This document shows positions 6,435 through 15,707 of a stretch of 40,933 bases of DNA, piece by piece (positions within the stretch are counted from its first letter, which is position 1; each line of letters starts with the position of its first letter). A program made the position numbers and the translations under genes. Under the pieces are notes generated by a model. It was not told the origin of the DNA. It saw nothing but the letters and a program-made list of their open reading frames with translations, and ran no database searches. Source of the stretch: Campylobacterales bacterium (GTDB lineage: Bacteria; Campylobacterota; Campylobacteria; Campylobacterales; Sulfurovaceae); NCBI GenBank assembly GCA_016937775.1, contig JAFGVX010000034.1:1-40933 (forward strand), written 5' to 3'.

Positions 6435-8446
6435 TGTCTAAGACTATTTTCTCAACCTGGAGGGATGAATTTGTTGACAATAGATACCTAAGCGGTAATA
6501 CTTGTCAAGTTTCATCTTTCAAATTGCCAAGAGATTATAGTGTCGATAAAAAATCAAAAGCATTTATAGGCTGGGACGGTGTTGCGATATTTGATGAGGA
6601 TGTCGATGTTGTAAGGCTTGCATGTGAGTATGCTGCGCAGTATCAAAAATATTCTGAAGCCTGCGGAAGATGTGCACCGGGAAGATGGGGTGGACGTATT
6701 TTGTATGATCTGCTAGATAAGATAGCAAGAGGCGAAGGTTCACAAGCAGATATCGAACACCTTAAAGAGGTGAGTGAGACGATGATGATAACATCAAAAT
6801 GTGAGATAGGACGAACGACACCGAAGCCTATTTTGGATCTGATTGAACACTATAGAGAAGAGTTTGATATACTTATCGAAAAGCAGATACCTTCAAAAGA
6901 TTATACAAATGAAGATATAAATTATATCGCAAAAGTAACCGCTCCGTGTATGGATATGTGTCCTGCGCACGTTGATATACCTGCATATATCGAAGGTGTA
7001 CGTGATATGCAGTTTGATAAATCTTTACAATCAACAAGACAAACAATGCCTTTGGCGCATACTTGCGGAAGAGTATGTCCACATCCTTGCGAAGATGCGT
7101 GTCGTAGAGCAAATCTTGATGAGCCTATCTCTATCATGGAGCTTAAACGTATCGGGGCTGATTTTGAAACGGATCACTCTTTGCCGTGGCAACATCCAAA
7201 AGAGCCTCAACCATTTCGAAATGACGGAAAAAAAGTAGCGATTATCGGAGCAGGTCCCGCAGGACTCACGGCAGCGTATTATCTTGCGCTTGAAGGGATA
7301 AAGGTTGATATCTTTGAAGAGTTACCGGTACTTGGAGGTGAGGTTGCCGTTGGAGTACCTGAATATCGGATGCCGATCGAAAAATACAACAAAGATATAC
7401 AGCTTGTTACTTCAATGGAAGCCGTGGATGTTTATACAAATACAAGAGTGGATGCAGCAAAACTTAAAGAGCTTGATAGCGAGTATGATGCGACGCTTTT
7501 GGCATTTGGCACACGGCTTTCTAAAAAAGTAAGAGCCGAGAATGAACGCTTAGATATGGAAGGATATTGGGGTGCTATAGCGATGCTTGATAAAGTAAAT
7601 TTATGGCACAAATATCGCATAGGTTCTCCTGTAAGTGAAGATCTTAAAGATAAGGTTGTCGTTTGTGTGGGTGGTGGCTTTACATCGATGGATGTCGTAC
7701 GATGTGCCGTAAGAGAGGGTGCAAAAAAAGTCATTATGCTCTATAGAAGAGACGAGAAAACGATTATTAGAAATACGACTTATGAGGAGTATCATGAGGC
7801 TGTTGAAGAGGGTGTTGAATTTATCTTCCACTCAGCCGTTGAGCGAATATTTGATGAAGACAACAAACTTAAAAAATTACTCATTAATAGATTTGAGCTT
7901 GTTCCTTCTCCTCAGGGTGGCAGAGCAGAGCTTGTAAAGATAGAGGGAGGAGATTTTGAGATAGAGTGTGATTATCTCATTCCCGCCGTTTCTCAATCGG
8001 CCGATTTGACATTGTTGCCAAAGGAGTGGGATATAGAACTTACCTCTTGGGGAACATTGCAAACTAACGGTAAAGATTATATGACATCACGTCCAGGACT
8101 TTTTGCGGCGGGTGATTGCGAATATGGTCCAATGACGATTGTTAATGCGGTTGGTCAAGCCAAAAGAGCAGCTTCTGTGATATCAAGATATATCTATAGC
8201 GGAACAATCAGTCTCAATGATGATGAGATTATGGAAGATCATCTCAGAGAGTTGAATGTTTATGATAAAAACGAGAAGATTACAGGCTGGATGCAGGAAC
8301 AACCAAGAGAGCAGAGTAAAAAACTCTCAGTCGCCCAAAGAGTTGACAACAATAAAGAGGTCAATTTGGGCTTTAGTGGAGAAGAAGCACTTGCTGAGGC
8401 ACAACGGTGTATGCGATGTTACTATATATCGATGGCGGTGGTGTAG
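6434..8446 (+). CDS. NuoF-like Fe-S region fused to GltD/NfnB-type FAD-NAD(P) oxidoreductase
   Basis: A 670-residue hybrid in the nuoF slot. Residues 43-145 resemble only the C-terminal Fe-S part of NuoF (SEACGRCAPGRWGGR, later TSKCEIGRTTPKP); the FMN/NADH-binding domain of NuoF is absent. The N3-type motif has C77, C80 and C123, but Gly83 replaces the third cysteine. Residues 165-245 are a GltD-type N-terminal domain with C172, C176, C211, C215, C219 and C223 (HTCGRVCPHPCEDACRR). An FAD fold follows (GAGPAG 272-277), then an NAD(P) fold (GGGFTSMD 413-420, YRR 437-439), FAAGDCEYGP, and a final RCMRCYY. The YRR arginines suggest NADPH. It probably feeds electrons into complex I, or accepts them, in place of NuoF. 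Confidence 0.85.
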   Translation: MSKTIFSTWRDEFVDNRYLSGNTCQVSSFKLPRDYSVDKKSKAFIGWDGVAIFDEDVDVVRLACEYAAQYQKYSEACGRCAPGRWGGRILYDLLDKIARGEGSQADIEHLKEVSETMMITSKCEIGRTTPKPILDLIEHYREEFDILIEKQIPSKDYTNEDINYIAKVTAPCMDMCPAHVDIPAYIEGVRDMQFDKSLQSTRQTMPLAHTCGRVCPHPCEDACRRANLDEPISIMELKRIGADFETDHSLPWQHPKEPQPFRNDGKKVAIIGAGPAGLTAAYYLALEGIKVDIFEELPVLGGEVAVGVPEYRMPIEKYNKDIQLVTSMEAVDVYTNTRVDAAKLKELDSEYDATLLAFGTRLSKKVRAENERLDMEGYWGAIAMLDKVNLWHKYRIGSPVSEDLKDKVVVCVGGGFTSMDVVRCAVREGAKKVIMLYRRDEKTIIRNTTYEEYHEAVEEGVEFIFHSAVERIFDEDNKLKKLLINRFELVPSPQGGRAELVKIEGGDFEIECDYLIPAVSQSADLTLLPKEWDIELTSWGTLQTNGKDYMTSRPGLFAAGDCEYGPMTIVNAVGQAKRAASVISRYIYSGTISLNDDEIMEDHLRELNVYDKNEKITGWMQEQPREQSKKLSVAQRVDNNKEVNLGFSGEEALAEAQRCMRCYYISMAVV

Positions 8447-8448
8447 TG

Positions 8449-10725
8449 ATGGTAAAGAAGAGCGATATGGCACAATATGTAAATATAACCATTGACGGTA
8501 AAAATTGCATAGGCAAGCAAGGCGATACTATACTTCAAATCGCAAGAGCAAATGATGTTTATATCCCAACATTATGTTATCTTAGTAAAGTGAAGCCGAT
8601 TGCATCATGTAGAATGTGTCTTGTGGAGATACAAGGTTCTGAAGGAGTAGTGCTCTCATGTCAAGAGAGAGCTGTGGAAGGTACCGTTATTACAACCGAT
8701 AGTAAAATGCTTTACAAGCATAGACAAAATATCATGAAGCTCTTTGGCGTCAATCATCCGCTTGAGTGTGGCGTATGTGATAAAAGTGGAGAGTGTGATC
8801 TACAAAATAAAACTTTAGAGTTTGATGTAGCAACACAAAATTTTTGCGCGAAAGAGTCAGATAAAAAGGTTGAGAATTGGGGGTTTATAAGCTATGATCC
8901 TTCTTTGTGTATCGTCTGTGAAAAATGTGTACGTATTTGCAATGAGATCGTAGGTGAGAGCATACTTGAAGTGGCAGTCGGCGGATATAAATCAAGGATT
9001 ATCAATACAAACAAAGAGGCTGATTGTAGCAATTGTGGCGAGTGTATGGCGGTTTGTCCCGTGGGAGCTCTTACAAATAGTGAATTTAAATATAGCTCTA
9101 ATGCGTGGGAGCTTGAGCGAATTCCGGCAACATGCGTACATTGTAGCAGCGGATGCCCGCTTTACTATGAGGTAAAGCCTTCAAGTACTGCAAATAGAGA
9201 AGAGAGTATCTATAGGGTGACAAATCCGTTTGAATTTAGTTCGCTTTGTGGAGCCGGACGATTTGCTTATGATTTTGCCAACAAAGATGCGAAGAAAGAC
9301 AAAGAAGCTTTTACAAGGGCACTTAAGGCATTTGAGGGAGCAAAAAGCATACGCTTTAGTGCAAATATTACTAATGAAGAGGCACTTATTTTACAAAAAC
9401 TTAAAGAGAAGAAGGGCTATAAACTCATCTGTGATGAGGCAAGAAATTATCAAAAATTTTTGGCTGCTTATAGTATGGTAAGCGGAAAAAGTCTCTATAG
9501 TGGTGATCTTGCAACGCTTAAAGATTCCGATGCAATTATAATCTTTGGAACACGTATCAATGATGATAATCCGATGGTCAAATATCATATATCTATGGCG
9601 AGTAAATGGCATAGAGCAAGAGTGGCATATTTGCACCCCATGGAAGATGTGAGTATGAGCAAGATTGTAACACAATTTATCAAATATGAAGTTGGGAGCG
9701 AAGAGGGCGTTGTGGCACTTTTAGCAAACGCATTTTTGAGTGATTTAAGACTCTCTGATGCCGTAAAAGAGTATCTAGAGTCTTTAGATGTAGGTAATTT
9801 AAGTGCAGAGAGTAATGTCGGCGAAGAGGAGCTTGAAGGGTTGGTAAACTCTTTTGAGAAAAAAAATACTTTCTCATTTGTCATAGGAGCTGATTTGTAT
9901 GCGCATCCAAGAGCTCAAGAGATAGCAAAAGTGCTTGCACTTTTCGAGAAGTATCTAGATTGTAATGTGATACTTACTCCGCCGGCAAGTAACGCTTTGG
10001 GTGTTGCTTTGATATGTAATCTTGATGATGAAGATGTCAATGAACAGAGTATAGGTTACAATGTAAAAGGTGATTTTACATTAGGCTCTTTAGGCGAAGT
10101 TGATCTAGATATGCCTGCGCTTAATCAGCAAGAAGGAACGCTCACTACCATAGATAAACGCGTGGTTGCTACACATGTTGCGCTCCCCTTTGGTGGTTAT
10201 GTGCTTAACGATATAGCAAATGCATTAGGATTGGAAACAGAATATACGATTGATTATACAAAAGAGCTTCCAAAAAGAAGCGGTTATAAAGCAGTTGAAT
10301 TTGATACATTGAATCATGAATTTTCAAAAGAGGGGAATGATATAAGAGGATATCTGCTTGAGACTAAAGATGTAAAAATCGATGAAATATTTGAAGAGAT
10401 AGAAGAGCTTCCCGCATATGACGGGGGTGTCGTTTATTGGTGTAATGAGGGGATACATTTTACATATAATACACTCTATAAATATCCTGCAAGTAAATAT
10501 CTTAAAGGCTCAAAACAGTTTGCCGTAGCTATGAAAATAAGTGACGGGGAGGAGCTTATTTTTGAAAATGAAAAGAGGCAGTATAGGCGAATTTTTAAAC
10601 TTGATGAAACGATGAAGGGAACGATAGCAATAACCTCAAGCGTTACGGAGCCACTCGAGGTATCAAGTTTTAAAAATTACAGATATACTTTGATGAAATT
10701 ACAAGAGGACGGGGTAATTAGATGA
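8449..10725 (+). CDS. nuoG: NADH-quinone oxidoreductase subunit G, first copy
   Basis: Fe-S subunit that wires electrons from the input module to NuoI, 758 residues. Motifs in order: a [2Fe-2S] ferredoxin-like domain (CYLSKVKPIASCRMCLVE, then LSC), the His-Cys3 cluster (HPLECGVCDKSGEC), two [4Fe-4S] motifs (CIVCEKCVRIC and CSNCGECMAVC), and the N7-type CVHCSSGC with a distal cysteine in SLCGAGRF. A degenerate molybdopterin-oxidoreductase domain follows. ATG 8449 is two bases after the preceding stop (TAGTGATG). ATG 8467, with MAQYVNITIDG, is an equally good alternative. It is paralogous to the next gene and overlaps it by four bases. Confidence 0.92.
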   Translation: MVKKSDMAQYVNITIDGKNCIGKQGDTILQIARANDVYIPTLCYLSKVKPIASCRMCLVEIQGSEGVVLSCQERAVEGTVITTDSKMLYKHRQNIMKLFGVNHPLECGVCDKSGECDLQNKTLEFDVATQNFCAKESDKKVENWGFISYDPSLCIVCEKCVRICNEIVGESILEVAVGGYKSRIINTNKEADCSNCGECMAVCPVGALTNSEFKYSSNAWELERIPATCVHCSSGCPLYYEVKPSSTANREESIYRVTNPFEFSSLCGAGRFAYDFANKDAKKDKEAFTRALKAFEGAKSIRFSANITNEEALILQKLKEKKGYKLICDEARNYQKFLAAYSMVSGKSLYSGDLATLKDSDAIIIFGTRINDDNPMVKYHISMASKWHRARVAYLHPMEDVSMSKIVTQFIKYEVGSEEGVVALLANAFLSDLRLSDAVKEYLESLDVGNLSAESNVGEEELEGLVNSFEKKNTFSFVIGADLYAHPRAQEIAKVLALFEKYLDCNVILTPPASNALGVALICNLDDEDVNEQSIGYNVKGDFTLGSLGEVDLDMPALNQQEGTLTTIDKRVVATHVALPFGGYVLNDIANALGLETEYTIDYTKELPKRSGYKAVEFDTLNHEFSKEGNDIRGYLLETKDVKIDEIFEEIEELPAYDGGVVYWCNEGIHFTYNTLYKYPASKYLKGSKQFAVAMKISDGEELIFENEKRQYRRIFKLDETMKGTIAITSSVTEPLEVSSFKNYRYTLMKLQEDGVIR

Positions 10726-13184
10726 ATCAAAATGAAGTGAAGATCAAGATTGACGGCGTTGAATGTATAGCTAAAGAGGGTGAGTATATACTCAATATTG
10801 CAAGAGCAAACGGTATATATATTCCTGCTATTTGTTATATCAGCAGATGCTCTCCTACGCTTGCTTGCCGTATATGTCTTGTCGAGGCTGACGGTAAAAG
10901 GGTTTATGCATGTAATGCAAAAGCAAAAGATGGTATGGACGTCACAACAAGTAGTGAAGAGATACTTGAAGAACGAAAAGCGATTATGAATGTTTATGAT
11001 ATAAATCATCCCCTTCAGTGTGGCGTTTGCGATCAAAGTGGAGAGTGTGAACTACAAAATTATACTCTTGAGCTTGGCATCGATTCACAAAACTATGCAA
11101 TTCTGGACTGCAAAAGAGAGAGCACAAACTTTAGTAGTGTATTACATTATGATCCGGGTCTTTGTATCGTATGTGAACGTTGTGTGACAATCTGTAAAGA
11201 TATGGTCGGAGATAATGCGCTCTCAACAGGACCTAGAGATGGAGCTGAGATTGATAAAGAGCTCAAAGAGAGTATGCCAAAAGATGCATATGCCATGTGG
11301 AATAAACTGCAAAAATCTCTCATCGTACCAAGTAATGGGACTGATCAGACAAACTGTAGTGATTGTGGTGAGTGTCTTTCTGTGTGTCCTGTAGGTGCGC
11401 TTGTAAGTAGAGATTTTGTTTATAGTTCTAATGCGTGGGAACTTAAACGCATTCCCGCAACCTGCTCACATTGCAGTAGCGGATGCCAAATATTTTACGA
11501 GACGAAACCAACCTCTATTAGTGACAGAAGCGATAAGATATATAGAGTGACCAATGAGTGGAACTATGTATCACTTTGTGGTGCAGGACGTTTTGGATAT
11601 GACTTTGAAAATAGCAGTGCCACAAAAGACGAAAAGCAGTTTGCAAAAGCGATTATAGCGTTAAAAGAAGCAAAAGCAATTCGATTTAACTCAATTATTA
11701 CAAACGAAGAAGCAGCAATGCTACAAACTCTTAAAAAAGAACTCGGACTCAAACTTATCAACCCCGAAGCAAAAGCATTCCAAAGCTTTTTGAGAGATTT
11801 TGAAAGTTACCGCGGAGAGACTCTTTATAGAGGAAACTATAAAGAGATGATGAGCGAGAGCAACTTCATCATCAGTGTAGGCAGTGCACTCAGACATGAT
11901 AATCCGAATGTGCGCTATGTTTTCAACAACATTCAAAAGCTCAATAAAGGAGCAGGACTTTATTTTCATCCGGTAGGTGATACACTCATAGAGTCACTCG
12001 GTAAAAATGTTACACCTATTTATCATAATGCAGGTTTGGAGGAGTATGCACTCTATCTCATCCTTGATCTTTTTGCATCAAAAGAGGAGCTTCCAAAAGA
12101 GATAAGAACATATCTTGAGAGCTTCCATAAAAAAAGTACGAAAATAGTTAAAGAGACCATAATGGAAGATATCACAGAGACGGTTGTTGATGAAGAGACA
12201 GGTGAGAGTAAAGAGGTTACAAAGAAAAAACCGAAAATAGTTGAAAAAGAGGTTGAATATATAGAAAACGGATTGGCAACACTTTTGAATGCCCCCGAAG
12301 GATTTGATGATATATTTGAAAAGATGACGGCAAAAGCAGATGATTTTTCTATGGTTGTAGGAGAAGACTTCTATGTACATCCACGTGCTGAAAATCTCGT
12401 AAAGCTCTTAGCGCTTATCGAAAAATATACGCAGATAAAAATAGCACTTATCCCGCCAAAAACAAATTCTTTAGGTGTTGCGCTTATTTGTGATCTTGAT
12501 GAAAAAACAGATGGATACACCATAGGTTACAATGAAAACGGCGATTTTAGATTGAGTGCGCTTGGTGATGGGGATTTGGATATGCCTGCGCTTAACCAAC
12601 AAGAGGGAACATTTACCAATATGCATAAAAGAGTCGTGCCGACAAATGCCGCACTTTCATATGAGGGTTATGAACTTAATGATATCATGAATGCTCTAGG
12701 ACTCGGTGAACGATTAAGTGTTGATTGGACAAGTAAACTTCCTGTAAGAAAAGGTTTTGAAGCTCTCTCTTTTGATGCACTTCCAAACGGTTTCACAAAT
12801 GCAGGCGAAGAGCTTAGAGGCTATATGCTTAAACAAAAAATAAGCAAACCAAAAGATTATGAAGTTGAAAAACCAGATGAGAGCATTCAACTCAAAGGTG
12901 ATGTAGCCTATAGATGCAATCCGCAAAGACAGTTTAATGATTTCACAAACAAGGCACATCAAATCTCTGAACCGTTTGCTTTGTATGTGAGCGAGGAAAA
13001 AGCTCAATCTTTAGGCACAAAAGTAAAAGTCGAAATAGGGAATATTTCTCTTGAGCTTCCTGTCGCGGTGGACAATAAGATGAGTGGTGATGTAGTAAAA
13101 ATCCCGGATTTTTTAAGTTCAAAAGATGTCTATTCTCTTTTTGACAAGGGAAGATTTAAACAAGTTAAGATAAGCGAGGTATAA
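10722..13184 (+). CDS. nuoG: NADH-quinone oxidoreductase subunit G, second copy
   Basis: Second NuoG paralogue, 820 residues, with the same cluster ligands: CYISRCSPTLACRICLVE, HPLQCGVCDQSGEC, CIVCERCVTIC, CSDCGECLSVC, CSHCSSGC and SLCGAGRF. It differs from the first copy by about 28 extra residues between the two [4Fe-4S] motifs (around 165-195) and by a lysine/glutamate-rich insert around residues 470-515. Both copies share LDMPALNQQEGT and NDI..ALGL in the C-terminal half, showing a tandem duplication. ATG 10722 overlaps the TGA of the first copy. Whether both sit in one complex or define alternative ones cannot be told from sequence. Confidence 0.92.
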   Translation: MNQNEVKIKIDGVECIAKEGEYILNIARANGIYIPAICYISRCSPTLACRICLVEADGKRVYACNAKAKDGMDVTTSSEEILEERKAIMNVYDINHPLQCGVCDQSGECELQNYTLELGIDSQNYAILDCKRESTNFSSVLHYDPGLCIVCERCVTICKDMVGDNALSTGPRDGAEIDKELKESMPKDAYAMWNKLQKSLIVPSNGTDQTNCSDCGECLSVCPVGALVSRDFVYSSNAWELKRIPATCSHCSSGCQIFYETKPTSISDRSDKIYRVTNEWNYVSLCGAGRFGYDFENSSATKDEKQFAKAIIALKEAKAIRFNSIITNEEAAMLQTLKKELGLKLINPEAKAFQSFLRDFESYRGETLYRGNYKEMMSESNFIISVGSALRHDNPNVRYVFNNIQKLNKGAGLYFHPVGDTLIESLGKNVTPIYHNAGLEEYALYLILDLFASKEELPKEIRTYLESFHKKSTKIVKETIMEDITETVVDEETGESKEVTKKKPKIVEKEVEYIENGLATLLNAPEGFDDIFEKMTAKADDFSMVVGEDFYVHPRAENLVKLLALIEKYTQIKIALIPPKTNSLGVALICDLDEKTDGYTIGYNENGDFRLSALGDGDLDMPALNQQEGTFTNMHKRVVPTNAALSYEGYELNDIMNALGLGERLSVDWTSKLPVRKGFEALSFDALPNGFTNAGEELRGYMLKQKISKPKDYEVEKPDESIQLKGDVAYRCNPQRQFNDFTNKAHQISEPFALYVSEEKAQSLGTKVKVEIGNISLELPVAVDNKMSGDVVKIPDFLSSKDVYSLFDKGRFKQVKISEV

Positions 13185-13185
13185 G

Positions 13186-14196
13186 ATGGATCCATTGATT
13201 TTAGGAACGATTATAAAAATAGTTTTGGTTCTTGCAATTGTTTCAGCATTAGCCGGATTCGGTACATATTTGGAGCGAAAAGTACTTGCATATATGCAAC
13301 GCCGTATAGGTCCTGCGCATGTTGGACCTTTTGGGCTACTTCAAATAGTTGCTGATGGGATTAAACTATTGACAAAAGAGGATATCATTCCGCAAAATGC
13401 AAATAGATTTATATTTATGATAGCGCCCGCAGTTACTGCAGCGACTGCATTTATAGCACTCTCGGCCGTTCCACTTTTTCCTACATTTACAATTCCTGAG
13501 TATTTTCCGCTTGTGGGTGGAGCTATTGTCCCCTCAACCATTTCGGATATTAGCATAGGGATACTGTTTTTACTCGGTGTGATGGGTTCCGGACTCTATG
13601 GCCCGCTTTTAGCAGGTATGGCACAGGCAAATAAGTGGGGGATTTTAGGTTCAGCAAGAACAGCGGTTCAATTTTTGAGCTATGAAGTTATCACGGGGCT
13701 CTCTTTGCTTGCTCCTATAATGCTTGTGGGATCACTTTCGCTCATCGATTTTAACAATACGCAAATAGGTGGCGTAGGTTCATGGATTATATGGCAACAA
13801 CCGGTTGCGTTTGTACTCTTCTTGATAGCCGGTTTTGCAGAGACCAACAGAACACCGTTTGACCTTTTGGAACATGAAGCAGAGATTGTCTCAGGGTATG
13901 CTACGGAGTATAGTGGTATGCGATGGGGTATGTTCTTCATTGGTGAATATGCAAATATGATTACGATTTCGCTTATGGCTTCTATTATATTTGTCGGTGG
14001 ATATGCACCGCTTGGATTTATCCCTGGTTGGATAGCGATTTTACTTAAGGTGACATTTTTCTTTTTCTTGATGCTGTGGGTAAGGGCTTCTTGGCCACAT
14101 GTAAGACCTGACCAGTTGATGTGGTTTTGTTGGAAAGTTTTGATGCCTATAGCAGTTATTAATGTAGTAATCACCGGTATTGTGGTGATGATATGA
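13186..14196 (+). CDS. nuoH: NADH-quinone oxidoreductase subunit H
   Basis: Membrane subunit that lines the quinone-entry tunnel at the heel of complex I, 336 residues with about eight transmembrane helices. Diagnostic segments are ERKVLAYMQRRIGPAHVGPF in the first cytoplasmic loop and AETNRTPFDLLEHEAEIVSG, whose acidic residues sit near the quinone channel; ESELVAG is the more common form of the latter. It starts one base after the nuoG stop (TAAGATG). Its stop overlaps the nuoI start by four bases. Confidence 0.97.
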   Translation: MDPLILGTIIKIVLVLAIVSALAGFGTYLERKVLAYMQRRIGPAHVGPFGLLQIVADGIKLLTKEDIIPQNANRFIFMIAPAVTAATAFIALSAVPLFPTFTIPEYFPLVGGAIVPSTISDISIGILFLLGVMGSGLYGPLLAGMAQANKWGILGSARTAVQFLSYEVITGLSLLAPIMLVGSLSLIDFNNTQIGGVGSWIIWQQPVAFVLFLIAGFAETNRTPFDLLEHEAEIVSGYATEYSGMRWGMFFIGEYANMITISLMASIIFVGGYAPLGFIPGWIAILLKVTFFFFLMLWVRASWPHVRPDQLMWFCWKVLMPIAVINVVITGIVVMI

Positions 14197-14807
14197 ATGG
14201 GGATGTAGAGATGAATGAAAAACAAAGATATATAACACTGGATCTAGGTGGTGCTCCTATGACACCGTGGTGCCGATTTAAAAGAGTTGTAAAAAGAACA
14301 TTTAGGATAGAGCTCTTTATTGGTCTTTGGGTCACCATTAGAGAGATGTTTAAAACTCTTTTTATGGGTAAAAGTCACACGACAAAATACCCTTTTGAAA
14401 AGATGCCTATTTCTTCAAGATACCGCGCGATACATGATATGCTTCGGTTGCTTGAAAGCGGACATTATAGATGCATAGGGTGTGGACTTTGTGAAAAGAT
14501 ATGCATATCAAATTGTATCGCAATGGAGACACGATATGATGAAAATCAAAGAAAAGAGGTAAGCGGATATACTATCAATTTCGGTCGATGTATCTTCTGC
14601 GGATATTGTGCTGAAGTTTGTCCTGAGCTTGCTATCGTTCATGGTGCACGTTATGAAACTGCAAGTGAGCAAAGAGCGAGCTTTTCTCTCTTTGAGGATA
14701 TGCTTACACCGATAGACAAACTCAAAGAACAAAAAGAGTTTGAAGGATATGGTGCTCCGAGTCCTTGGGCAGATAAAAATATCAAAAAAACGCCTTTAGC
14801 GTACTAA
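14193..14807 (+). CDS. nuoI: NADH-quinone oxidoreductase subunit I
   Basis: Ferredoxin-like subunit carrying N6a and N6b, passing electrons from NuoG to NuoB. The 204-residue protein has the motifs CIGCGLCEKICISNC and CIFCGYCAEVCPELA; in the first, the usual Pro after the fourth cysteine is Ile. The N-terminal helices around residues 30-60 (FIGLWVTIREMFKTLFMG) are amphipathic and attach to the membrane arm. ATG 14193 overlaps the nuoH stop (ATGA). ATG 14211 would give a protein six residues shorter starting MNEKQRY and is a fair alternative. Confidence 0.95.
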   Translation: MNGDVEMNEKQRYITLDLGGAPMTPWCRFKRVVKRTFRIELFIGLWVTIREMFKTLFMGKSHTTKYPFEKMPISSRYRAIHDMLRLLESGHYRCIGCGLCEKICISNCIAMETRYDENQRKEVSGYTINFGRCIFCGYCAEVCPELAIVHGARYETASEQRASFSLFEDMLTPIDKLKEQKEFEGYGAPSPWADKNIKKTPLAY

Positions 14808-14821
14808 AGTGAGGAGCTGAT

Positions 14822-15406
14822 ATGTTTGAACAAATTGCATTTTATTTTTTCTCTGCGGCAACAGTCGTTTTGTTTTTAATCACGGCATTTAGTAAAAATG
14901 TACTTTATGCGATGAGTGCGCTTGCTGCGGGAATGGTTATGATATCCGGCTTTTTCTTTCTACTCGATGCTGATTTTTTAGGTGCTGTGCAGCTTATAGT
15001 CTATGTAGGGGCAGTAATGGCATTGTATGCATTTGGGATGATGTTTTTTGATGCAACCAAGGATGTCAAAGAGAAAAATGCACCTTCGTATCTTGTTGTT
15101 TTGCTCGGAGGACTCTCAGCGTTGCTTTTAGTTGTAATGTTTGCAGCACCGATTTTGGGATCAAATATCGAAGCTTCATACCCACCAATCGAAGGAATCA
15201 GCAACCCTAAGTCTGTCGGATTGGTGCTTTTTACAAAATATCTCATCCCATTTGAGGTAGCCGCACTTATGTTACTTGTAGCAATGATTGCAGGCATCAT
15301 ACTTGCCGGTAAAAAAATGGATATCTCATTGACGGATATAGAAGAGGATATTGCAATATCCGAAGAAGAAGAGATGAGCTTAGATGAAAAGGATGGGGAA
15401 AAATGA
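14822..15406 (+). CDS. nuoJ: NADH-quinone oxidoreductase subunit J
   Basis: Membrane-arm subunit next to NuoA and NuoK, 194 residues with five predicted transmembrane helices. Helix 3 region reads GAVQLIVYVGAVMALYAFGM, the conserved segment that includes the pi-bulge helix of complex I. The C-terminal tail (residues 170-194) is strongly acidic (DIEEDIAISEEEEMSLDEKD) and cytoplasmic. GAGGAG at 14811-14816 precedes ATG 14822 by five bases, one of the clearest ribosome sites in the operon. It overlaps nuoK by four bases. Confidence 0.95.
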   Translation: MFEQIAFYFFSAATVVLFLITAFSKNVLYAMSALAAGMVMISGFFFLLDADFLGAVQLIVYVGAVMALYAFGMMFFDATKDVKEKNAPSYLVVLLGGLSALLLVVMFAAPILGSNIEASYPPIEGISNPKSVGLVLFTKYLIPFEVAALMLLVAMIAGIILAGKKMDISLTDIEEDIAISEEEEMSLDEKDGEK

Positions 15407-15705
15407 TAGGATTAAATCACTACTTGATAGTATCGGGATTGCTTTTCTCGATAGGTTTGATGGGTGTTATTAGAAGAAAAAATCTTTTAATGCTTTTTTT
15501 CTCGACAGAGATTATGCTCAATGCAGCCAATATCGCTTTTGCTGCTGCAAGTTATTTCTATAATGATCTTGCCGGACAGATGTTTGCATTTTTTATTGTT
15601 GCTATTGCAGCAAGTGAGGTTGCGGTTGGGCTAGGGCTTTTGATCCTAATATACAAAAAGAACGGTACGCTTGATCTTGATGATCTTGCTACAATGAAAG
15701 GGTAG
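15403..15705 (+). CDS. nuoK: NADH-quinone oxidoreductase subunit K
   Basis: Small three-helix membrane subunit (100 residues) with homology to MrpC; it contributes a proton pathway. The conserved buried glutamates are visible in FFSTEIMLNAANIAF and IAASEVAVGLGLLI. The stop is two bases before the nuoL start. Confidence 0.96.
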   Translation: MIGLNHYLIVSGLLFSIGLMGVIRRKNLLMLFFSTEIMLNAANIAFAAASYFYNDLAGQMFAFFIVAIAASEVAVGLGLLILIYKKNGTLDLDDLATMKG

Positions 15706-15707
15706 GT

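Noticed and set aside
6434-8446. Glutamate synthase small subunit (gltD)
   Set aside because: The GltD-like half is clear, but the NuoF-type N-terminal region and the position inside nuo between the NuoE-like gene and nuoG argue for a complex I subunit; no gltB is nearby.
13680-14225. Long open frame (181 codons) antisense to nuoH
   Set aside because: It lies wholly opposite a strongly conserved membrane protein gene. Its composition (Ile/Ser/Pro/His-rich) is what the reverse strand of hydrophobic codons gives, and it has no ribosome site.
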